This document shows, piece by piece, positions 44,168 to 56,951 of a stretch of 64,000 nt of DNA. The stretch spans positions 36,959,974 through 37,023,973 of the forward strand of contig JAOANR010000009.1 in NCBI GenBank assembly GCA_030278955.1, read 5' to 3'. The DNA is from Hygrophila difformis (Eukaryota > Streptophyta > Magnoliopsida > Lamiales > Acanthaceae). Each line of letters starts with the position of its first letter. Within the stretch, counting starts at the first letter, position 1. The translations under genes were made by a program, and so were the position numbers. The notes beneath the pieces are model-generated. The model worked only from the letters and a program-made list of their open reading frames with translations, ran no database searches and was not told the DNA's origin.

Positions 44168-45402
44168 CCAATTCTTATCAGTTATTTAAAAACTATAATA
44201 TTTTTCTCGACACTTAAGCCTCGTGAACACTCTTCTATAAACTATGGCCGTCTCCAGCATCAAATAAGTAAAGGTCCACCGAGTTTTACATTCCAAAACC
44301 AACTTCCTTGTGCAATCAACATGCAATGACGAGCAGTTTCTTAAAATTTTTCAATTCTAGCAGGTGAGGCAGTCCAAAAAAGAACACTATCACGCACATT
44401 ATCTATGACATTGCTAATGATATCCATTCCATCCCCAACAATCAAATTTAATATATGAGCAGAGCAACGCATATGAAGTACCTTTCCATCCAATAGCATA
44501 TCTCTTGAAGAAAGCCTTCTCAAAATATTATTGATCATGGAATCATTGGTAGTGCAATTATCAACAGTAATTGTTGATAATTTGCTATCAATATTCCAAT
44601 CCATTAATGACTCAACAAGCACATTGGATAATGCTTCAGTGGTATGAGGAGCAGGTGCATAGATAAACCTATAAAAAAAATTAAAGGGTAGAATTTATTA
44701 AAGTACTTCAATAACACATAGTTAAAATTAAAATATATTATAAATAATTTTTAGAATGTATACCTCAAGATAATGCTCTTCATTTGCCAAGAATCATCAA
44801 TAAAATGCCCTGTAATTGCCATGAATCCTTTTTTTGTTGTTGCTTGATGTCCACATGTCCGTTGTTATGGCAATTCGACAATTAAGATTGTCCAATGTAT
44901 CATAACACTTCGCCTTTTGGGCATCATAAATCTTAAAGATGTCCTTTTTCAAAGTATTTCTGGTGATCATGTTAAAACATGGCTGTAGTGTAGTAACAAA
45001 TCTTCGAAAGCCAATATGGTCAACCATAGACAAAGAATAATCATGTAACATGACCATCGATGCAAGCTCATTTCTTGAATCATCTTGACTAAATATACCA
45101 CCTTCCAAAGTTTGATATCCACTTGCTTTCTTATTGCCCATGAGCAAACTTTGTCAAATGTCTGTTTTCCTTGAGCGCCTTTTACACACTTGTTCATAAT
45201 GCTTCTTCAAATTTTATATCCCAAAAGTGCCCGGTGCCTTGAGTTGTGCTTTACAATAAATGCATTCTGCAACCTCGACATCATTCATAGTGAACAATTT
45301 GTAGTAATCCCACCATTTTGATGTTCTTTTCCTCTTGCCATCCTTTGAGTTATTATCACCTTCAGTGTTTTCTTCTGAGGTCATAATCGTGTCCACATTC
45401 AT
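44168..45402 (-). pseudogene. hAT transposase remnant, copy 1 (N-terminal half)
   Basis: 45402-45214 encodes a BED-type zinc finger (KWWDYYKLFTMNDVEVAECIYCKAQL, with the following HYEQVC in another frame). 45147-44797 and 44622-44341 encode the first part of the RNase H-like catalytic region (RIAITTDMWTS, STITVDNCTTND, MRCSAHILNLIV). A GT-AG intron of 95 bp lies at 44763-44669. The hAT dimerisation domain is missing: after 44168 the sequence jumps to the mariner flank. The family is ZBED/RICESLEEPER-like. Confidence 0.85.
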
Positions 45403-45439
45403 GCTTCCTCGAATATTCTCATCTTAAGGGACATACACA

Positions 45440-46077
45440 ATCCTAAGACATAGATAAATATTTCTTATGAAGGACACGTGGATTAAATCACAACGGATCT
45501 ATGAGAAAAATCGGGATTTTTGCAAGGGACCAAAACTGTCAGAAAAAGGTGAATAAAAGGTTTTGATTACGAGTAACCCAACAAAATATTGACACAAATC
45601 AAGATATATGGTGTTTTGGCTTACCTTAAAATAGATTTCAAGTGAAAATTAGGAACTTGTTGCCTTTGCAATGGAAAATTGGCCTCTGGAAATCACCCAA
45701 TGCTCTACAAAACTCTCAAGACTCTAAATTTTGCTGAAAATCGGTAATAGTGTTTTCGAAGGTGATTGATGGTGGTATTTACAAAGGGGTGGACGAAAAT
45801 TGGATTAGAAATCCTCCAAGACCACTTCCAAATCTTTTGTAACTTCGTTGGATCTAATCCGGGAGAATTTTGAGTGATTTGTGGAAGAATTTAATAGATA
45901 GCGATTTATCTAGGATTTGTGTCCAACAAATCTTAGATTTTATAATATATTTTCTAATTATGGTGAGATTCTATCTAGGAAAATCTCAAACTTCTTTCCT
46001 ATGAGGATTCATTTCCTATTTATGAAATCTCGTTTAAAACAAAAAGAGACTTGTTGAAGAAATTACGGGTTGTTACA
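45440..46077 (-). repeat. Minus-strand relative of the LTR at 30287-31218, second copy
   Basis: Parallel to 42350-43088 nearly throughout. It keeps the right end AAATTACGGGTTGTTACA at 46077, which corresponds to the TGTAACA start of the family. Confidence 0.7.
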
Positions 46078-46931
46078 AGATCGAACCTTTTTTTTCAATC
46101 TTTTTGTTTTTTTTGATGAACCATGGATTTATATCCATTGGGTACCTCATCTATTTAAGTCCTAATACTGGACCAATTTTTCTCTGGATAACGTCTCTTT
46201 TACATTGATTCTAATTTCTTCTATGGAGATTAGAAAGTCAATACAATGTACTTTTGCTAGCTTCTCAATTGATCTTGCGGCCGAGCTAGGACCATTAATT
46301 TGTTTGGCTTGAGAAGTCAATAGATAATCTGAACTTTTCCAGCTATAACAGTGCAGTTAATTTTTTACTTAGCTAATTAGGTTACTTACTTTGCCATTTA
46401 CATATTTAACTCAGTACTCCACTATAGAGAACTCAATTGAGAAAAAATATTTGCTTTTTTACATGGTACTTTCCCCTCATTAGTTTTAATTCCATGAGAG
46501 TCATCAAGAGAGTAACATATTTGTTGGTGAGATTAGCTGGGCATTCTTCCTTTTGTTCTAAATGTTCCATAATTTGATTTTATTTTTAGTTTAGTAGCTT
46601 CATGTTAGGTTCTTGAATGTAAGGTATCAAACATTGGACCGATGAATTTTTTATGTGCATATTTTCTTCGATTTATTTATTGTAACTTCTACTTATTCAT
46701 TGAATCATTAAATGGTTGCCTGACCGTGTTGTTGGAAAAATCTTTCATTTTCGTGTTATGCAGTTTTCTATTTACTGTAAGACAAGTTCAAGATTTCAAA
46801 AGGAAATTCATGGATTTTATGCATTTGCATTTGCAAAAAGGCGACCTTGTAGCATTCAAAATATATTGGTTACATTTGAAACATGCATGTTTCTTACATT
46901 GAACCAGGCAAAAGTCTTCAAAAACAACTTA
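46078..46931. other. No gene seen
   Basis: AT-rich sequence. Two overlapping plus-strand open frames (about 46642-47036) have no family pattern and run into mariner-derived sequence, so they are not called. Confidence 0.5.
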
Positions 46932-48107
46932 CTAAACCAATCCAGAAAGTCTACCATACCCATGGTCTTGCATCAATCCTCTTATCCCTTCAACATTGGC
47001 AGCATCATTCAAATACTCAATGCATACTCTTACTAGGCTTTCAAGAACTTCCAAGTTAATGGGAAGCATATCTTCTCGAATTAATGTGCCTTTCTTCAAA
47101 TGTGGCAGCTTGTAGTTGTTATGTCCCTTAAGCTTCATAATTTCAGTCATGCATCCTTGCAAGCTTAGGAAAACATTATTCAAAGTTGTGTGTGATAGCT
47201 CTTGAAATGATTGTACCACTGCATTCACTAGTTCATCAACTGTTTAGTACAAGGAAAAATGGGCCCATTTTTCCATCAAAAAGTAAACTTCCATCTGCAT
47301 TATACATTGGCCTACTGACTGCACACATGAACATCACCATGGTTATAAATTTCTTGCTCTTGCATGTTCTATGTGGGTTAACTTCGTTGGGAGCCATGTA
47401 AAATCTGTGTTCCCCTAGTCATATAGAACCATTTTTCATCTACACTTATGGTATTGTTCATACTTCTAAACATGATGGAATTTAGGATTCTATTTATTCT
47501 AATGCTTCTAGAGAGAATTTACTCTTAGCAGCTTGTTTGGATGTTAAATTAGGCTTTAGAGCACTTGTATGAGCCCTGGTCATTCCCTTTGACACCCACC
47601 TCCCAACTGTAGTTTTACTATGGTTTATACTTGCTGCTAAACTTCTTATTGTACTTCTCTTATGTAGTTCAATTGATGCAATTATTTCCAAATCTATTTA
47701 ACATCTTCTTTTTCTCAATGGACTAACCTTCTTCTTACTAAATGTATGATATGACCTTCTTCTTGTTGCTTCTTTGCAGCAGCCCATAGTCAACTCCTTT
47801 GATGGCTTCCCATTGATACTATGTTGAAGAAGAAATTGGGCCAGGAGTTGAAGAGTTGAGTTGTTTATGTTGGAAAATTGAAATTTTATACTGTACTATA
47901 AATTTTATTTCGTGGGAAATGAGTGGGCCCCACACATTTGGGCAATTTTTTGCATTTTTGTATTTGGTCAATGAGGGTGTCAATTGTTAACTCAATTTAA
48001 TTAATCATTCTTTAAAATTTTGTGGACCCCATCATCTTCCAATAATCCATCCCATCTTAATTCACGTGCCCAATAGTAGCAGGACGAGTTACCCATGACG
48101 GAGGGAG
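46932..48107 (-). pseudogene. Mariner-like transposase remnant, copy 2
   Basis: 47691-47494 encodes the helix-turn-helix (as in copy 1) and continues to KSKFSLEALE. 47228-46932 encodes the C-terminal part (QSFQELSHTTLNNVFLSLQG, LNDAANVEGIRGLMQDHGYG). The central catalytic part is interrupted by stops. The right end GACGGAGGGAG is followed by TA. The left inverted repeat was not found. Confidence 0.82.
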
Positions 48108-48189
48108 TATAATATATTTGATAATGTCAGACAATGGAGTGGATGTACACATCGTGCAATGTCCCACGTTTCAATATGTGGGGATTACG

Positions 48190-48429
48190 GGCGTCAAGTG
48201 AAACCTACTTTAAACACATTCTTATACATAGGTAGAGGGACTTGTGTTCATCAGAATAACTCACTTATATGGAGAATATGTATGTTAGTGGTTGCTTCTA
48301 TCTCTTATGCACTCTCAATATATAAACACTTAATGTAACCCACCATGTCCACATCACTCCCTTTCAAACACTCATTATTGCGTGATAACATCCATATAAT
48401 TTATCAAGATAGAGATATGTTATTCTGTC
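48190..48429. other. Spacer between mariner block and hAT element
   Basis: Non-coding. It is absent from copy 1 of the duplicated block. Confidence 0.5.
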
Positions 48430-51091
48430 TAGGGGTGGCAATGGGTCGGGTCCAGCCAGACCCAGGACCCGAACCGAGGTAAATTTCAGGACCTAGGAAC
48501 CGACCCAGACCCGAGGTAATACTCATCGGACCCGACCAGAACCGAACCGAAGAGGACCCGAACCCAGAATCGTGGACCCGAAAGATTTAACAAGTCAACA
48601 AAAAGTAGAACCAACCCGACCCGGACCCGACCGAAAAATTTTAAAAAAAACTAACTGCAGCAACATGCAGAAAGTTTATAAAATCCCGTTCTGAAAAAAC
48701 ATATCAGCAACTCAGCAAGCCTGATTCGAAAACACATGCAAATAGATCTTACAACCTGTTCTAAAATCGCAGTGCAAATCAAACGAGGAAATCCAACTTG
48801 CAAACTCCAGTACATCATTCAAACCATTACAATCAAAACATCAAATAGATACTAGCAAATTTGATTTTCTTCAAGGTTTGCAGCAAGCTTGACATTTCTT
48901 CAACCATCCATTCATCCATTTCTCCAACTGAGACAAGAACTTGAATACTTAAATATCAAAGCACGTAACAAACTAACAATATCAATAAATTCTAGAAATA
49001 ATTCAAAATCAGTAGTAGCATATATTTTCATTTTCTACCTTGCTTGCATTTTCATTCATCCTCTTCTTCATCAACAATGGTAGGACACTCCCTCAAGTCA
49101 CCGGACTCACCACCTATTGAATGAATAGAAAAATAATATCATAACAGTCAACAAAGTCGTAAAATATTATAAACAAAAGTATAAATATATAAGAAAATTA
49201 ACTTACCATTTATTTCATTCCACAACCAACGCCGACCACAAACTAATGCCTGCAAAGTAGAAGGATTAAGCCTACTACGATGACAGCTAATAATTATTCC
49301 ACTATTATGGAAAGTTGCCTCAGATGCAACTGTTGACACAGGAATGACCAATATATCCTTTGCCAGTTTTTGCAGAAAATGACATTTAACTCCATTAGTT
49401 TTCACCAACCCAATATATCAAACTTTATTGTTCTTGGCAACACACTTTCCTCTAAATATATATCAAGCTCTGACATTGTAGATATCCCAAAAGAGCTGCT
49501 TGATATAAACTGATCAAACTTATTTAGAGGATCAATATCATATGCCTCCTCATCTGTAGACTTGCTTTGAGATGTACCTCCAATATCCAAAGAACTAATA
49601 GTAGCCAGTGAATTATCATCCAACAAAGACCTAGACATGAAGTCATTCAACAACTCCTGACAATTTTTTCGAACTTGTTCAACTTTTCCAGCAGCTCTAT
49701 CACCATAAATAAGATTGAAGTAAAACTTTACCGACTTCAATTTGTACCTTGGATCCAAAATAGCAGCCACCCCCAACATAATGTGACAATCAGTTCAATA
49801 TTTATCATATTTCCCCATCATCGTTGAAGCTATCTTTTGGACAATCTCACTCTCACTAGATACCCATGCATCTAACTTTGTTTTAATCTCACAAACATTT
49901 GCAAAATAAAAATTAGATGTAGGGTAAAGAGTTCCAGAAAACTTCTCAGTCACTAGATAAAAGATTTTCAATTTGTCACATATTTCAGCTGCATCATCCC
50001 AATTCTTATCAGTTATTTAAAAACTATAAGATTTTTCTCGACACTTAAGCCTCGTGAACACTCTTCTATAAACTATGGCCGTCTCCAGCATCAAATAAGT
50101 AAAGTTCCACCGAATTTTACAATCCAAAACCAACTTCCTAGTGCAATCAACATGCAATGACGAGCAGTTTCTTAAAATTTTTCAATTCTAGCAGGCGAGG
50201 CAGTCCAAAAAAGAACACTATCACGCACATTGTCTATGACATTGCTAATGATATCCATTCCATCTCTAACAATCAAATTTAATATATGAGCAGAGCAACG
50301 CATATGAAGTACCTTTCCATCCAATAGCATATCTCTTGAAGAAAGCCTTCTCAAAATATTATTGATCATGGAATCATTGGTAGTGCAATTATCAACAGTA
50401 ATTGTTGATAATTTGCTATCAATATTCCAATCCATTAATGACTCAACAAGCACATTGGATAATGCTTCAGTGGTATGAGGAGCAGGTGCATAGATAAACC
50501 TATAAAAAAAATTAAAGGGTAGAATTTATTAAAGTACTTCAATAACACATAGTTAAAATTGAAATATATTATAAATAATTTTTAGAATGTATACCTCAAG
50601 ATAATGCTCTTCAATTGCCAAGAATCATCAATAAAATGCCCTGTAATTGCCATGAATCCTTTTTTTGTTGTTGCTTGATGTCCACATGTCAGTTGTTATG
50701 GCAATTCGACAATTAAGATTGTCCAATGTATCATAACACTTCGCCTTTTGGGCATCATAAATCTTAAAGATGTCCTTTTTCAAAGTATTTCTGGTGATCA
50801 TGTTAAAACATGGCTGAAGTGTAGTAATAAATCTTCGAAAGCCAATATGGTCAACCATAGACAAAGAATAATCATGTAACATGACCATCGATGCAAGTTC
50901 ATTTCTTGAATCATCTTGACTAAATATACCACCTTCCAAAGTTTGAGATCCACTAGCTTTCTTATTGCCCATGAGCAAACTTTGTCAAATGTCTGTTTTC
51001 CTTGAGCGCCTTTTACACACTTGTTCATAATGCTTCTTCAAATTTTATATCCCAAAAGTGCCCGGTGCCTTGAGTTGTGCTTTACAATAAA
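48430..51091 (-). mobile_element. hAT element, copy 2, cut by an LTR insertion
   Basis: The left end TAGGGGTGGCAATGGGTCGG is a typical plant hAT terminus. It is followed by a subterminal region dense in ACCCGA/GGACCCGA motifs up to about 48640. The transposase reads right to left from 51028. At 51091 the sequence stops within the BED-finger region and a Gypsy LTR begins, so the right terminus is lost. Confidence 0.85.
49148..51028 (-). pseudogene. hAT transposase, copy 2
   Basis: Pieces in order: 50978-50628 (catalytic start, RIAITTDMWTS), 50453-50172 (TVDNCTTND, CSAHILNLIV), 49779-49402 (AAILDPRYKLKSV, a conserved hAT block) and 49408-49148 (C-terminal dimerisation domain, LAKDILVIPVSTVASEATF, RSRLNPSTLQALVC). 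Frame breaks lie between them. The BED finger is largely missing because of the LTR at 51092. The intron near 50500-50595 is preserved as in copy 1. Family: ZBED/RICESLEEPER-type hAT transposases. Confidence 0.87.
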
Positions 51092-54000
51092 TGTAACACC
51101 CCGGTTTTTGGTAACCCAGGTCGGGATGTCACCGCCACACCTCCCTAGCAAGACACGGTTTCTCCGAGCTTGCTAAAGAGACGCAAGGCTATGGTTTTTC
51201 AGAATTTAAAACATTCAAATAGCCCATTGAAATATAACTTGAAAATAGTATCATTACAGTTGCAGCGAAAATAATATTTAGATATAAGTAATGCAGCGAA
51301 ATTTAAATTGGGCCAACACGGCCAAAACACGGGTTAAACAGGCCCGTTCATGCAAGTTCTAGTCTAGTACAAAAATTTTAAAATAATGTATCTTCCCAAA
51401 ATTCCCATGCATGCATATGATGATGCATAATCCTCAACTCTGAAAGAAAAAGGGTAAATGTGGTTTGGTCAGCAAAAACGTGCTGAGTAAGTTAACACCT
51501 AATATGATCAAGGGGTTTTAAAGCCTTTAATTAAATTTAATAAAAACATGCTTTAGGTAATACACAATTTAAGTTAATCATCCACTAGTAAATAAATGGC
51601 ATAATTTAAGACAAGGATTTCCACGTGATCATAATTCAACTTACATGGTAAAATAATTGTAAGGCATAATTTAAAGGCATAATTTAAACAAAGAAAAGAT
51701 TCAAGTCTTTTAAATTTTCTCGTGACTTCAGAATTGGGTATTTTCAGGATTTCACTCTTTCACTTTTGTTCGATATGATCTAGTATAATTTATTCTTGAG
51801 AAAATCGAACCCGCAAGAATTTAAACGCATCCTAGGGAATCGAACCTGTAGGAATCAACACACGTCCTGGGGAATCGAACCCGCAGGAAAACAAATGATC
51901 GCCCTTGGGGAAACGAACCACAAGAACTCAAATACATCCTAAGGAATTGAACCCATAGGAATCAACACACATTCTGGGGAATCGAACCCGCAGGAAAACA
52001 AACAATCGCCCTTGGGGAATCGAACCCGCAAGGTAAGAACACATTTCGCAAATTTCACAAGTCTCTCAAAATATAACTTTACACAAGTCGCTGTCTTACT
52101 CCATAATTATTTAAAAATTCATTTTAAGTCCGAAAAATATGAAATTTGTACAGTATATCAAAAACACCCTAACGAACAACTTTCGTCTTTAACAATTTCG
52201 AAATAAGTTGAGGAAACATGTAAAAAGTCGAGTTCATTACACAGGTAGTGTTCTGTCCGGATTCAGTTTTGACACAGTTCAGAAAATCGACATATCAAAT
52301 GGACTAAAAAAATTCTAAAATTTTATATGCACATACTAGACATGATTATCTACAATTTCATTTAGATTGCCAAGACTAGATCGGACTAGAAATCATAGAA
52401 ACAGGTTCATCAAGTGCGGACATATGCACTGCCAGATTTTCGAAAAAGTTTGAAATCACAGTTTATGTTCGGTGCGATTTGAGATAGCAACCTTTAATGA
52501 AAATCTCTGAAATTTTTACACAACATAGATTAATGTGTTAGTGTCAAAAGTCTAGTTTTGAGTTTTTTGGTTTGAACTCTCGAAATAGAGGTTTTGGTCG
52601 GATACCAAATCTGTCACCGTTTCAAGATCAACTCTTAAGACAGGTTCGTTTGAGACGATTTTCGGATATCAAAACACGATAAAAAATTATGAAAATTTTA
52701 CAAGAACTAGAGCATTGTCTTATGAATGTTTTTTGTGTTTTAAGTTTTTCCATTTGAATAGTTTTAAGGGTTCAAAAAATTCATACCAAGTCGCTGCGCC
52801 GTAGGGTTTTCGTGTAGACAGATTTTAGAGTTATTAAATTCCTATGTTTGGTTGCATTTTAAATCACTCAAAACCAAGTAAATGTTAACTTACAGTGGTA
52901 GAGTTCTTGAATGTCCTAGGGTCGCTTGGCTTGTCCAAAATTGCCACGAACGGATCTACGCACACGTTCTCCTTCTCCTTCGGCCACGAACGTCTTTGCA
53001 AGTCAAAGGTCCGAAGTTAGATTGAGGATTTGAGATTAAAAACGAGAATGGGACCTAATGTAAACCTTACCAATGATTCAAGGACTGTAATCCTTGATCT
53101 ACACCCTTCCTTGGTCGTCGTCGGTTGCCGGAAATTCGTCGGAAGGTCGCCGGAAAGTCTTCGGGTAGGTGTTTTGGCTTTGAGAGAGTTTGAAGTGAGG
53201 AGAAGGGTTTGGAGGCTGACAATGGAGTGGGAGATTAGTCTCCCTCGACCTAATAGCCTTTCTCCCGACTGGGATTGGCTTTCCTTAGTCGGGGTCAAAA
53301 ATTATGGTAAGAAATCGCCGAAATCGTGCTTGGCAGCTGGTTCTGTGTACTGGCGCGGGGTTGGCGCGGTGTATGTGGAAACCCCGCGCGGAGGGCGCGC
53401 GGCCTGGTCTGGGCCGTGCGTCCGGACTAGGCCGTGCGATCCCGTCGGGCCTTTTCTCCTCTCTTTCGGGTTTCTATCCTCCTACATTTTCGGGCTCGAT
53501 TTTTCCGGGTCACTCTCGGATCACGATTCCTATCTTAAATCTATTTCGACTTGAAATTGATTTCGTGTTTGAAATCTTAAGTCCATCGGTTTCAGATTTG
53601 TCGGCTTCTAATTCGTCGTCTTTTGGCTATCGTGCAATAATTTATCTAATTAAATTATTTCCGACTTCACGGGTTCTTGGAATTAAAATTCTTTTCTTTC
53701 TTGAATTTAATTCCAATTCTTTTGGAATTAATCCATGGAATATCTTCGGGCTTTCTTTCCCTCTTTGATTCCATTTTGAATTTTTGAATCTATCGGCGTT
53801 TCATTTCCTAGCAATAATTTATTGTGATAAATTATTTCCTTCTTCCCGGAGATATTTCGACCTTGATCGGATTAAGAAACTAATTTTATTCCTTTGGACG
53901 CCGATAAAAATCTCGGGTATTACAGTCTACCCCCCTTAAGAATCAACTTCGTCCCTGAAGTTGCGTGTTAGCTTTTCGCAAGCGAAGAACTAAGGTTCTA

Positions 54001-54197
54001 TCGTTCTTCTATATTGTGTTCTCATAAGTTATTGTATGATATTGCTTGTATTATTTTATTATTGTTTGACTGAACCCAGAATTGAAACTTCCAAGTTGCC
54101 TACGTACCCCGTGAAGGGATCAAGTCATTACGTATTTGAAAATAATTTGAATTTGTTTATTTATTGATTGGGGATAAAAAATATTCGGGTTGTTACA
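51092..54197 (-). repeat. Chromovirus-type Gypsy LTR with internal polypurine tract
   Basis: The main part 51092-53924 runs from TGTAACACCCCGG to CTCGGGTATTACA, the reverse complement of the solo-LTR family at 39345. Minus polarity is confirmed by the tract CTTAAGGGGGGTAGAC (minus strand, 53940-53925) immediately before the LTR start. A further 273 bp (53925-54197) begins, on the minus strand, with TGTAACAACCCGAA directly at the broken pol frame, so it looks like the real outer end. Open frames in the CG-rich part (53030-53554) are repeat-derived. Confidence 0.75.
51795..52035. repeat. Minisatellite inside the LTR, ~36 bp unit
   Basis: Seven imperfect units built on GGGGAATCGAACCCGCAGGA, starting near 51800, 51836, 51872, 51908, 51942, 51977 and 52015. 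Not seen in the other LTRs of this family in the window. Confidence 0.88.
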
Positions 54198-56451
54198 CCT
54201 GTCCCTGCCATTGAAGTTAAGACGCTCACTACTAGGTAGTGGCAGGAAATCGAGAGGGGTCATCGGGTTAAATCCATAAACAACTTCGAAGGGTGACATG
54301 TGTGTGGCACGATGAATGTGACGATTATAGGCAAATTCAATATAAGGCAAACATTCATCCCAACTTTTAGAGCTCGAAGAAGTAATTATGCTTAGAAGGT
54401 TACCCAACACGCGATTTACCGCTTCTGTCTGTCCGTCCGTCTGAGGATGGTAAGACGTTGAGAACAAAAGTTGTGTGCCCATCTCACGCCAAAAACCCTT
54501 CCAGAAATAGCTTACGAACTTGGCATCTCGGTCTGACACAATTGACTTTGGTACTCCATGAAGATGTACCACTTCTCTAAAGAATAAATTCGAGATATTC
54601 CTGGCGTCATTGGTCTTCGCACATGGTATGAAATGTGCCATCTTGGAGAATCGGTCAACTACCAAAAAGATTGAATCTTTGCCTCTTGCGGTCCGTGGTA
54701 GTCCAAGCACGAAGTCCATTGATATGTCCAGCCAGGGTCCTTCTGGCACAGGTAATGCTTGATATAAGCCGTGGGGTTTAACAGTCGACTTGGCCTTCAG
54801 ACAGACCAAGCACCTAGCAATGAAGCGAACAACCTGGGCTTGCATTTTCGGCCAGTAGAACTTTTCAACAAGGATTCCCAGAGTTGCATCTTTTCCAAAG
54901 TGCCCCATGAGTCCACCGCCGTGAGCCTCTTGAATTAGCAACTCCCTGACAGATCCCTTTGGGATGCATAATCTGTTTCCAAAATACAGGAACCCGTCCA
55001 GTTGAGAAAACTCCTTGAAACCATTCTGCTTTGTCCTCTCGTACAACACTCTAAAATCTTCGTCAGTGGCATACTGACTCTTGATATGCTCAAATCCAAA
55101 CAGATGAGTAGTTGCAAATGTGACCAATGCTGTTCTTCTGGAGAGTGCATCTACAACCACATTGTCCTTTCCTTTCTTATACTTAATCACGTAAAGGAAG
55201 GACTCTATAAATGTGCTCCACCAAGCATGTCTTTTGCTTAATTGTCCCTGAACCCTTATGTGCATAAGTGTCTCATGATCGGTGTTGATCACGAATTCTC
55301 TTCCTCTCAAATAGTGTTGCCATGTCCTCAAAGATTGAACAACAACATATAATTCCTTGTCGTAAGTGGAGTAATTCAGTTGTGCTCCACTGAATTTCTC
55401 TCTGTAGTATGCTATCAGTCTTCCTTCTTGGAGCAACACCGCTTCCATGCCCGTACCTGACGCATCACTTTCGATTTCGAATGACAGATCGAAATTTGGT
55501 AATGCTAAGACTGGTGCATGAGTGAGCTTATCCTTAAGGTCGTCGAATGCCTTTTGCTGTGCTGGCCCCCACTTGAACGGAATGTCCTTTCTAAGCAGTG
55601 CAGTGATTGGGGCCGCAATGACACTAAACTGTTGAACGAATCTTCGAAAGAAACCACTCAAACCTAGAAAACTGCGAACTTCATGCACAGTGGTTGGCGG
55701 CTTCCAGTCAGATATAGCCTTGATTTTGGATTCGTCCACTTTCAATCCATCTCTTCCCACGACAAACCCGAGAAATTTCACCTCCGGCACAAAAAAGCTA
55801 CACTTCTCGAAGTTGGCGTACAGGCGAACTTCTCTCAATCGATCTAGTACCTGTTGCACATGGTTTATATGATCGATTAGAGTACAGCTGTAAATAAGAA
55901 TGTCATCAAAATAAACTACTACAAATTTTCCTATGAATTGTCGAAAAGTCTCATTCATCAAACGCATAAATGTAGAGGGGGCATTCGTAAGACCGAATGG
56001 CATAACGAGCCATTCATATAGACCAAACTTCGTCTTGAAGGCGGTCTTCCATTCATCCCCGGGCTGCATTCTGATTTGATGATATCCGCTCTTCAAATCG
56101 ATCTTGGTAAAAAGACTATCGCCACCAAGCTCATCTAGCATTTCATCCAGCCATGGGATTGGGTGACGATATTTGACCGTAATAGCGTTGACTACTCGGC
56201 AATCAACACACATACGCCATTCGCCATTTTTCTTTGGAACGAGTAGTACCGGCACGGCACACGGAGATAAGCTTTCTCAAACCCAACCTTTTTCGAACAA
56301 TGCTTGCACTTGCCGCTGAATTTCCTTTGTCTCCTCAGGATTCATGTGGTACGCGGATCTGTTGGGGATTGAAGCTCCGGGCACAAAGTCAATGCGATGT
56401 TCCACGCCTCGGAGTGGTGGTAAGCCAGATGGCACTTCTTCCGGGAAAATG
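54198..56451 (-). pseudogene. Gypsy pol (RT, RNase H, integrase), truncated at both ends
   Basis: The 711-residue frame from 56255 shows RT motifs (VLLVPKKNGEWRMCVDCRVVN, FGLTNAPSTFMRLMN, VVVYFDDILIYS), RNase H (FEIESDASGTGMEAVLLQ, NTDHETLMH), the integrase HHCC zinc finger (GGGLMGHFGKDATL...CLVCLKAKS), and the DDE core (DISMDFVLGLP, IVSDRDAKF, HPQTDGQTEAVNRVL). Upstream, the end of the protease-RT linker is readable to 56451 but is separated by a TGA at 56279-56277 in a position where related elements have Arg. The frame is lost after SSERLN at about 54210, where LTR sequence begins, so the integrase C-terminus and any chromodomain are gone. It differs clearly from the plus-strand pol at 59341. 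Confidence 0.9.
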
Positions 56452-56951
56452 NNNNNNNNNNNNNNNNNNNNNNNNNNNNNNNNNNNNNNNNNNNNNNNNN
56501 NNNNNNNNNNNNNNNNNNNNNNNNNNNNNNNNNNNNNNNNNNNNNNNNNNNNNNNNNNNNNNNNNNNNNNNNNNNNNNNNNNNNNNNNNNNNNNNNNNNN
56601 NNNNNNNNNNNNNNNNNNNNNNNNNNNNNNNNNNNNNNNNNNNNNNNNNNNNNNNNNNNNNNNNNNNNNNNNNNNNNNNNNNNNNNNNNNNNNNNNNNNN
56701 NNNNNNNNNNNNNNNNNNNNNNNNNNNNNNNNNNNNNNNNNNNNNNNNNNNNNNNNNNNNNNNNNNNNNNNNNNNNNNNNNNNNNNNNNNNNNNNNNNNN
56801 NNNNNNNNNNNNNNNNNNNNNNNNNNNNNNNNNNNNNNNNNNNNNNNNNNNNNNNNNNNNNNNNNNNNNNNNNNNNNNNNNNNNNNNNNNNNNNNNNNNN
56901 NNNNNNNNNNNNNNNNNNNNNNNNNNNNNNNNNNNNNNNNNNNNNNNNNNN
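56452..56951. other. Assembly gap (500 N)
   Basis: Exactly 500 unknown bases, a size often used for gaps of unknown length. It hides the gag/protease part of the minus-strand element and one end of the LTR that follows. Confidence 0.95.

Noticed and set aside
46642..47036. Two overlapping plus-strand frames of 86 and 106 residues
   Set aside because: No recognisable family, and the 3' half is antisense to the mariner transposase C-terminus.
53017..53768. Frames in the CG-rich part of the chromovirus LTR (also 58645-59324, 39590-40219, 63654-63908)
   Set aside because: They are LTR U3 sequence, overlap on both strands and are not conserved in frame among the four LTRs.
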